Assembly (NCBI GenBank): GCA_900771305.1
Contig: CAAGNL010000372.1
Coordinates: 1 to 10,690 of the forward strand
Length of the DNA stretch: 10,690 nt
From: Kiritimatiellia bacterium
Lineage (GTDB): Bacteria > Verrucomicrobiota > Kiritimatiellia > RFP12 > UBA1067
Direction of reading: 5' to 3'
Shown: positions 6,333-10,690 of the stretch, piece by piece
Layout: every line of letters begins with the position of its first letter
How positions within the stretch are numbered: the stretch's first letter is position 1
Position numbers and translations under genes: made by a program
Notes under the pieces: generated by a model
What the model saw: the letters and a program-made list of their open reading frames with translations, nothing else
Database searches by the model: none
Told to the model about the DNA's origin: nothing

Positions 6333-9300
6333 CTATCGGATAATGAGCACCATGCCGGACTTGGCGAGGGAGGCGTACACGACGCCGCCCGAGACGACCG
6401 CACGGGCGCTGTAGCCCGTGGGCGCGGGCGCGCCATTGACCGTGCACGTCCACTTCGCCTGTTCCAGGCCCGCGGCGTTGACGACGGGCACGCGCAGAGC
6501 CGTCACCGTCGCCAGGTCCTCCGTGCAGGGCACGTCGAGGCGAACCACCTTGTCCGCCGGCAGCTCGACCGCCTGCAGGTTAAGCGCACGGGTCTGTCCC
6601 GGCGCCGCGGTGAAGCCACCGCCCACCTCGATCGTCGCACGCTTGACCGTGCCCGTACCGCCCAGCCAGGCCCCCGCCTGGACAAAGATGTTGGTCGACT
6701 GGAACGCCTGCGAGTCGATCAGCAGCGTACCGCCGTTCACCCGCGTCGCCTCCGTGTAGTACCTGTTGTCGGAGAGGCCGGGAACGACGCCCGTACCGTT
6801 CAGGCACAATGTGCCCGGACCGGTCTTGAGGAGACCGCAGCGGAATCGGATTGTCTTTCCGTAGCGCGAACCGCCCGTCCATGTCGCCTGGTCCTTCAGC
6901 ACGACGCCGATCGTGACATCCGGACGCGCGTCCTTCGTGATGTCCGCCACCCAGAACTCGCCCTTGCCGTGCCAGTTCGTAAGGGAGGTCCCGGCGCGTG
7001 GCTCCGCGTAGAAGTCGTTCGCGTAGTTGAGCGCGAAGCAGTTGCCCTTGCCGTTCGGCTGGATGTCATAGGGGCGCGTACCATCCCACTTCACGCGCTG
7101 CGTGAAGATGAACGTTCCGTAGGGGCCTGGATCATCGCCAGTGGCAAGGCCTCCGTTCATCTCAAACTTCGCGTCGTAAAGTTCGAGGAACGGCAGCGAA
7201 TTGGCCCAGCCCGTCTCCTTTCCGCTTTCATTCATCGAGCGGAGCGTGCCGTTCGACACGACGAACGTGGCGAAGTTGACGCAGCTGGCCTGGCCGAGCG
7301 TGTCGCTGGCGGTGAACTCGAGTGTACCGCCGGAGAGGACAAGCGCCACGCGGTTGGAAATCGCAAGATTGCCGAGCGCGGATGTTGTCGCGGGATCCTG
7401 GCTATTCCCGCGTTTGCCGAGCTTCAGCACGCCCTCGGCGAACTCGATGCGGCCCGTGGTCGTGCTGGAATTGTTGTTCAGCAGAAGCGTGCCGGGACCC
7501 GTTTTGCGCATATTGAACGGCTGCCCATCGTGGCGGAGTCTGGAGATGTAGCGGCGGTTCATCGCGTCCGGGGGCCAGGTCGCGTCGTACCAGGCCGGCG
7601 CATCCACCAGCTTGCCGCGGATCGTCAGATCCGTCGCGCCGTCCTTGGTGATGTCGTCCAGATGGAGTTCTGTCGGCTCCGTGCCGCCATTCGCGCCCCA
7701 ATAGTACGTCGCGTTTCCGTTGGAAAGGTCGTACGCCTTTGTGCCGGTGAACGTGACGCCGCCGTTGAAGCCCACCGTCGGCCATTGACCGACATAGGAA
7801 TTCGTCACGGCGCAGGGGGCATCAGGCTTGAACCAATAGGTGAACTGGCCGGGAGCATTTCCAAAGGAGACGGTCGCGTCATCGAAAATCGTCCGACAGA
7901 GTCCGTTCACAGTCCCGTTGTTCTGCGTCAGGCTGCCCTTCACGACGAGCGTGAGGGCATTGGTTGCGTAGAACTGTCCCATCAGGTCACTGGCGGCGAG
8001 GTTGAGCGTGGCGCCGGGATGGACGGTGATCGTGTGCGGATAGCGCGCCGCGCCGAACGAGCTCGGCCGGTCGTATTCGATCGACGCGTAGTTCGCGCTC
8101 ATCTTCAGCGTGCCCTCGACCACATCCACATCGCCCGTGTAGTTGCTCCACTTGGCCGTACTATTGTCGTCCCTCGTGCCGAATTCAAGCGTGCCCGCGC
8201 CGGTCTTCCGGAAACCGGAGTTCGGGGCGTTGTTCCCCGACGTCCAGATGAGCGGAACCTTGAGGATCACGTCCGAATTCGCGTTCCCGGTCATGTCGGG
8301 CACGTCGATCACAGCCTGGTAGTCCATCCGCACCGTCCCGTCCGGCGCGAACTTGCCGACCGACAGGCCCGCCTTCCGGTACTCTGCGTCCGAAAGGTTC
8401 CCCACTTCGTTCTCGAAGGTCACGGCCTTCGTGCCGCTGAAGTAGAGGTTGTTCGCATAGAAAGCCCCCCAGAAGGCGGAGTCGTTCGGGCCGCTCACGT
8501 GGGTGTAGCTGCCCCAGTGGTTGAGGCCGCCGTGGAACTTGACCTGCGAGTCGTGCAGGTAGACGTCGCCCGCGTTGAACGCGAAGTTCGTCGTGAGGTC
8601 GAGCGTCGAGTTGTGGAATTTCAAGGCTGTGCGGACCGGTGTCCAGGAACGTCCGCTGCCAGCGAAGGAGTTCTGCTCAACCATGCGGAGCGTCGCATTG
8701 GAGACAACGACCGTCCGTGCCACGCGCGGGTTGCCGAGGGCTCCAACCTCCGTGTTGATGACATCGTTGCCCGGCGTCGTGAGAAGAATCGTACCGCCCG
8801 CCAGCAGCACGTCGCCCGTGAAGGAACTCTTGGCGGAAAGCGTGAGGTCGCCCTCACCCCACTTGCCGAGACCTTCCGTCCCCTCGAGAACGGAATCGAT
8901 CGACCACGGGACGTCATTCGTGAAATAGCGCTGGCCAGACCAGCCAATCCCCTGGGCCTCCTGCATCTGCGCGCAGGACTGAATCTCGGACAGCAACTGG
9001 ATCGGGTGGTTGGAGGTCACGGTGTCCGTGCCCTTGGTCCGGCAGGTCTGCCAGGTCGAGAGATCCTCGACCATCCAAAGCGCGACCTTGAGCCCGGCCG
9101 CATGCGCGGCGTCGATCCACCCCTTCTCGGTCCCGACCGCGGGCGAAACCTGCGAACAGTCCAGGCTGAGCGCCGTCGTGATGAGCGAGCTGTCCGCAGC
9201 GGTGAACGCCGTGCCGGAGATCAGCGCCGTCTTCGCCTCGGGATGACGCGTCTTCATCGCGCGGAGGTAGTCCTGGGAGAAGGACGTGAAGACGTAGGTG

Positions 9301-9776
9301 CCGGACGCCATCGTGGACGAGACGATCTGGTGGACGCCATCCACGTACTGGTTCAGGGTCTCGCCGGTGAATCCCTGGCTCTTCATCTCGAACTCGACGA
9401 AGACGTCCGAACGCCCGCGGAAGACGTCCGCCACCTGCTGGAGGGACGGCACATGCTCGCCGCTCTTCTTCAAGGTGAGGTTCGTGACGGCGGCAAAGGT
9501 GAGAGCCTTCACGTCGCCCGATCCGGTCGTCGTCGTGGCGACGGTGTTGTCGTGCATGATCACGAACCCGCCATCGGACGTCATCTGGACGTCCGTCTCG
9601 AATCCGGTCACGCCCGCGTCAAGCGACTGCAGGAAGCCTCCCAGGGCATTGTCGTCGTACTGAAAGTTGCCGCGATGCGCCACAATGCGCGGAGACTCGA
9701 CGGCTCCTACCAGTCCGGACACTGCCAGAACCAGCAGGGAAAAAGCTGACTTCCCCTTGAATATCGTGTTCACCAT
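6333..9776 (-). CDS. secreted glycerophosphodiester phosphodiesterase with long beta-strand-repeat passenger
   Basis: The product is 1147 residues. ATG 9776 is chosen because GGAGG stands 6 bases upstream; in-frame ATGs at 9794 and 9827 are alternatives. Residues 1-26 are a signal peptide (KGKSAFSLLVLAVSGLVGAV). A GDPD domain (TIM barrel, about 28-265) follows, with the catalytic set intact: HRGN (His34), ETD (60-62), MHD (His75), FVEFEMK (Glu128, Glu130, Lys132), and WMVED near 234 with the closing VTSNHP. Such enzymes split glycerophosphodiesters into glycerol-3-phosphate and an alcohol. The remaining ~870 residues are beta-rich and Gly/Thr/Asn-rich, with autotransporter-associated beta-strand repeats (KTG[AP]GTL near 524, 758 and 984, about 230 residues apart). 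No C-terminal barrel is seen; the protein ends SGMVLIIR. It sits behind a Pho-like promoter, so surface phosphate scavenging is the inferred role. Confidence 0.92.
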   Translation of the reverse strand: MVNTIFKGKSAFSLLVLAVSGLVGAVESPRIVAHRGNFQYDDNALGGFLQSLDAGVTGFETDVQMTSDGGFVIMHDNTVATTTTGSGDVKALTFAAVTNLTLKKSGEHVPSLQQVADVFRGRSDVFVEFEMKSQGFTGETLNQYVDGVHQIVSSTMASGTYVFTSFSQDYLRAMKTRHPEAKTALISGTAFTAADSSLITTALSLDCSQVSPAVGTEKGWIDAAHAAGLKVALWMVEDLSTWQTCRTKGTDTVTSNHPIQLLSEIQSCAQMQEAQGIGWSGQRYFTNDVPWSIDSVLEGTEGLGKWGEGDLTLSAKSSFTGDVLLAGGTILLTTPGNDVINTEVGALGNPRVARTVVVSNATLRMVEQNSFAGSGRSWTPVRTALKFHNSTLDLTTNFAFNAGDVYLHDSQVKFHGGLNHWGSYTHVSGPNDSAFWGAFYANNLYFSGTKAVTFENEVGNLSDAEYRKAGLSVGKFAPDGTVRMDYQAVIDVPDMTGNANSDVILKVPLIWTSGNNAPNSGFRKTGAGTLEFGTRDDNSTAKWSNYTGDVDVVEGTLKMSANYASIEYDRPSSFGAARYPHTITVHPGATLNLAASDLMGQFYATNALTLVVKGSLTQNNGTVNGLCRTIFDDATVSFGNAPGQFTYWFKPDAPCAVTNSYVGQWPTVGFNGGVTFTGTKAYDLSNGNATYYWGANGGTEPTELHLDDITKDGATDLTIRGKLVDAPAWYDATWPPDAMNRRYISRLRHDGQPFNMRKTGPGTLLLNNNSSTTTGRIEFAEGVLKLGKRGNSQDPATTSALGNLAISNRVALVLSGGTLEFTASDTLGQASCVNFATFVVSNGTLRSMNESGKETGWANSLPFLELYDAKFEMNGGLATGDDPGPYGTFIFTQRVKWDGTRPYDIQPNGKGNCFALNYANDFYAEPRAGTSLTNWHGKGEFWVADITKDARPDVTIGVVLKDQATWTGGSRYGKTIRFRCGLLKTGPGTLCLNGTGVVPGLSDNRYYTEATRVNGGTLLIDSQAFQSTNIFVQAGAWLGGTGTVKRATIEVGGGFTAAPGQTRALNLQAVELPADKVVRLDVPCTEDLATVTALRVPVVNAAGLEQAKWTCTVNGAPAPTGYSARAVVSGGVVYASLAKSGMVLIIR

Positions 9777-9876
9777 ATCAATCCTCCGTTTCATTCTCTG
9801 GGCTCCTGTTCTTTTACATTTTACCACATTTCACCCATCCCGCTCGTCAGAAAATACACATTCCGCCTGGGCACCG

Positions 9877-9960
9877 CAGAGTATAGGAAAGCCCTGTCAG
9901 AATACGATGCCCGTTCCGTGAGAACGCGGTTGGTTTTCTGTCAGGAGAAAGTTAGCCGGA
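9877..9960 (-). repeat. 84-bp promoter repeat, copy 2
   Basis: This is the partner of 5828-5911, with 79 of 84 positions the same and 57 bp (9877-9933) identical. This copy has the better distal half-site (TCCTGACAG against TCCTAACTG in copy 1), so it may be the less decayed version. Confidence 0.9.
9880..9955 (-). promoter_or_regulatory. Pho-box-like promoter of the phosphodiesterase gene
   Basis: Minus-strand half-sites are TCCTGACAG (9946-9938), TTCTCACGG (9924-9916) and TTCTGACAG (9902-9894), in 22-bp steps. An additional CTAACTT (9955-9949) stands roughly one turn further out. After an 8-bp gap comes TATACT (9885-9880). The expected start near 9873 leaves a leader of about 97 bases to ATG 9776. 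The site lies in the divergent region shared with the response-regulator gene. Confidence 0.7.
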
Positions 9961-10015
9961 TACATGGGGAGACTCAATTGGACCTCGTTCAACGGAGGCG
10001 TGATGACCTGCCGAT

Positions 10016-10049
10016 TTCTCACACGATTCTGACAGAAGTATGCGATAAT
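10016..10049 (+). promoter_or_regulatory. Pho-box-like promoter of the response-regulator gene
   Basis: On the plus strand TTCTCACAC (10016-10024) and TTCTGACAG (10027-10035) are adjacent repeats with an 11-bp step. An 8-bp gap leads to GATAAT (10044-10049). The 8-bp gap is the same as in the three minus-strand promoters, which is strong internal support. Expected transcription start is near 10056, only about 3 bases before ATG 10059. The arrangement suggests positive autoregulation of the regulator gene, as for phoB in other bacteria. Confidence 0.6.
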
Positions 10050-10058
10050 ATGCGCGTC

Positions 10059-10690
10059 ATGGACAAGATAGTCATCATCGAAGACGATCCGAGCATCCGC
10101 ACGGTGCTGCGGCTCGCGCTCAAGGGCGCAGGCTATTCCGCTCTCTACGAGGCCGACCGAGGGGACGACGGTCTCGCGCTCGTCCTTCACGAGCAACCGG
10201 CGCTCGTGCTCCTCGATCTCATGCTCCCGGGGCTCGACGGGCTTTCCGTCTGCCGCGAGATCCGTCGCTCGGAGACGGTCTCCACCACGCCGATCATCAT
10301 GCTGACGGCCAAATCGGCGGAGAGCGATATCGTCGCCGGACTCGAGCTGGGCGCGGACGACTATGTCACCAAGCCCTTCTCGAAGGCCATTCTTCTGGCT
10401 CGCATCAAGGCCGCCCTTCGGCGTCCCGGCCCTCTTCAGGAATCAATCCGCACGCTCGGCGATCTTCCCGCGCGGCACGGAGCAGTCCCAGTCCACCGCG
10501 ACGACGCGCACAACGCCATCCGACTACGAAACACTTCATGCCCATGCTCCTACGAATGCCAGGGGCGCTTGCGTTCGGGGAGTCCCTTCTCGAAGATCTT
10601 GTTCACGAGGTTCACGTTCTCGACCATCTGGAAGTCGAACATGCCGACGCAGATGGCGTCCGCGCCGTTGTTGAACGCGTACGGGAAGCC
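10059..10690 (+). CDS. PhoB-like response regulator; receiver domain only, 3' part broken or chimeric
   Basis: Residues 1-122 are a full OmpR/PhoB-type receiver domain. It has the acidic pocket IIEDD (Glu8, Asp9, Asp10), phospho-acceptor Asp53 in LLDLMLPGLDG, Thr83 in MLTAK, the invariant Lys105 in VTKPF, and the ELGADDYVTKPF stretch typical of PhoB. A linker follows (PGPLQESIRTLGDL), and IRTLGDL resembles the first strand of a PhoB effector domain. The expected winged helix never appears. From about 10470 the frame is open but unlike any effector domain, and from 10550 it runs antisense to a convincing gene end. No stop occurs before the window edge. Only about 10059-10470 should be trusted as response regulator. 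Location beside the pst genes and a Pho-like promoter suggest the PhoB role. ATG 10050 is an in-frame alternative; neither start has a ribosome-binding site. Confidence 0.75.
   Translation, partial: MDKIVIIEDDPSIRTVLRLALKGAGYSALYEADRGDDGLALVLHEQPALVLLDLMLPGLDGLSVCREIRRSETVSTTPIIMLTAKSAESDIVAGLELGADDYVTKPFSKAILLARIKAALRRPGPLQESIRTLGDLPARHGAVPVHRDDAHNAIRLRNTSCPCSYECQGRLRSGSPFSKILFTRFTFSTIWKSNMPTQMASAPLLNAYGK
10443..10523 (-). other. possible C-terminal gene fragment
   Basis: A 26-codon minus-strand stretch bounded by TAG (10526-10524) and TGA (10445-10443) reads DGVVRVVAVDWDCSVPRGK, then IAERAD. About 20 of 23 codons end in G or C, as in the real genes here. It looks like the tail of a protein rather than chance, but it has no start and is very short. 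It overlaps the response-regulator linker and may mark a rearrangement. I do not recognise the family. Confidence 0.25.
10550..10690 (-). CDS. C-terminal end of an unidentified protein entering from the right edge
   Basis: The last 46 codons of a minus-strand gene are visible, with a TAG stop at 10552-10550. The text runs GFPYAFNNGADAICVGMFDF, then QMVENVNLVNKIFEKGLPE, and ends RKRPWHS. Nearly every codon ends in G or C, the pattern of genuine genes in this window. The NGADAICVGMFDFQ segment looks like a late strand and loop of a TIM-barrel-type enzyme, with a basic, Trp-containing tail; I cannot name the family with certainty. It converges on the response-regulator gene and overlaps its open frame, which cannot both be right over this distance. 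Confidence 0.6.
   Translation of the reverse strand, partial: GFPYAFNNGADAICVGMFDFQMVENVNLVNKIFEKGLPERKRPWHS

Noticed and set aside
6006..9749. A 1247-codon open frame on the plus strand
   Set aside because: It is exactly antisense to the phosphodiesterase, whose GDPD motifs, signal peptide and ribosome-binding site are clear. High GC keeps the opposite frame free of stops, and its product is Arg/His/Val-rich with no recognisable domain.
9897..10196. A 99-codon minus-strand open frame
   Set aside because: It runs antisense through the response-regulator receiver and across both Pho-box clusters, so it cannot be a gene if those are real.
1..10690. CRISPR arrays, tRNA or rRNA genes, insertion sequences
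   Set aside because: No regularly spaced short repeats, no cloverleaf-like sequence, no transposase motifs and no terminal inverted repeats were seen on either strand.

Overview
The window is GC-rich chromosomal DNA, about 60% GC by eye. It most likely comes from a host-associated or anaerobic member of the PVC group, with Kiritimatiellota or Verrucomicrobiota as the best guess. That guess rests on an inferred match: a very large secreted enzyme carrying autotransporter-associated beta-strand repeats, a DUF2490-type outer-membrane barrel, and strong G/C preference at third codon positions. Nothing in the window proves the taxonomy.

Layout. Positions 1-681 (+) hold the 3' end of an AAA+ ATPase with a C-terminal winged helix, unrelated to what follows. 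From 811 to 9776 everything real lies on the minus strand and, read in transcription order, is a phosphate-starvation locus. It starts with a secreted glycerophosphodiesterase of about 1147 residues fused to a long beta-strand-repeat passenger (9776-6333). Next come a frameshifted remnant of another surface-protein C-terminus (6332-5933) and a complete pstS-pstC-pstA-pstB-phoU operon (5792-1672). Last is a DUF2490-like outer-membrane protein (1491-811). Divergent from the phosphodiesterase, on the plus strand, is a PhoB-like response regulator starting at 10059. Its receiver domain is intact but its DNA-binding domain is missing. The last ~250 bases carry 3' ends of other genes on the minus strand, so there appears to be a breakpoint near 10440-10470.

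The unifying signal is a shared promoter architecture in front of four transcription units: the phosphodiesterase, pstS, the DUF2490 protein and the response regulator. Each has copies of a 9-base half-site (TTCTGACAG or TTCTCACRG) placed at multiples of 11 bp. Each ends with one half-site exactly 8 bp upstream of a -10-like hexamer (TATACT, TAAACT or GATAAT). This resembles PhoB/PhoP box organisation and implies one Pho regulon. In the inferred model, an outer-membrane barrel admits substrate, the secreted phosphodiesterase releases glycerol-3-phosphate from glycerophosphodiesters, PstSCAB imports phosphate, and PhoU with the response regulator controls the set. No PhoR-type kinase is visible.

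Oddities include a circularly permuted PstS, a probable frameshift at a G5 run near the end of phoU, an almost identical 84-bp promoter copy in front of pstS and the phosphodiesterase, and a predicted near-leaderless response-regulator mRNA.
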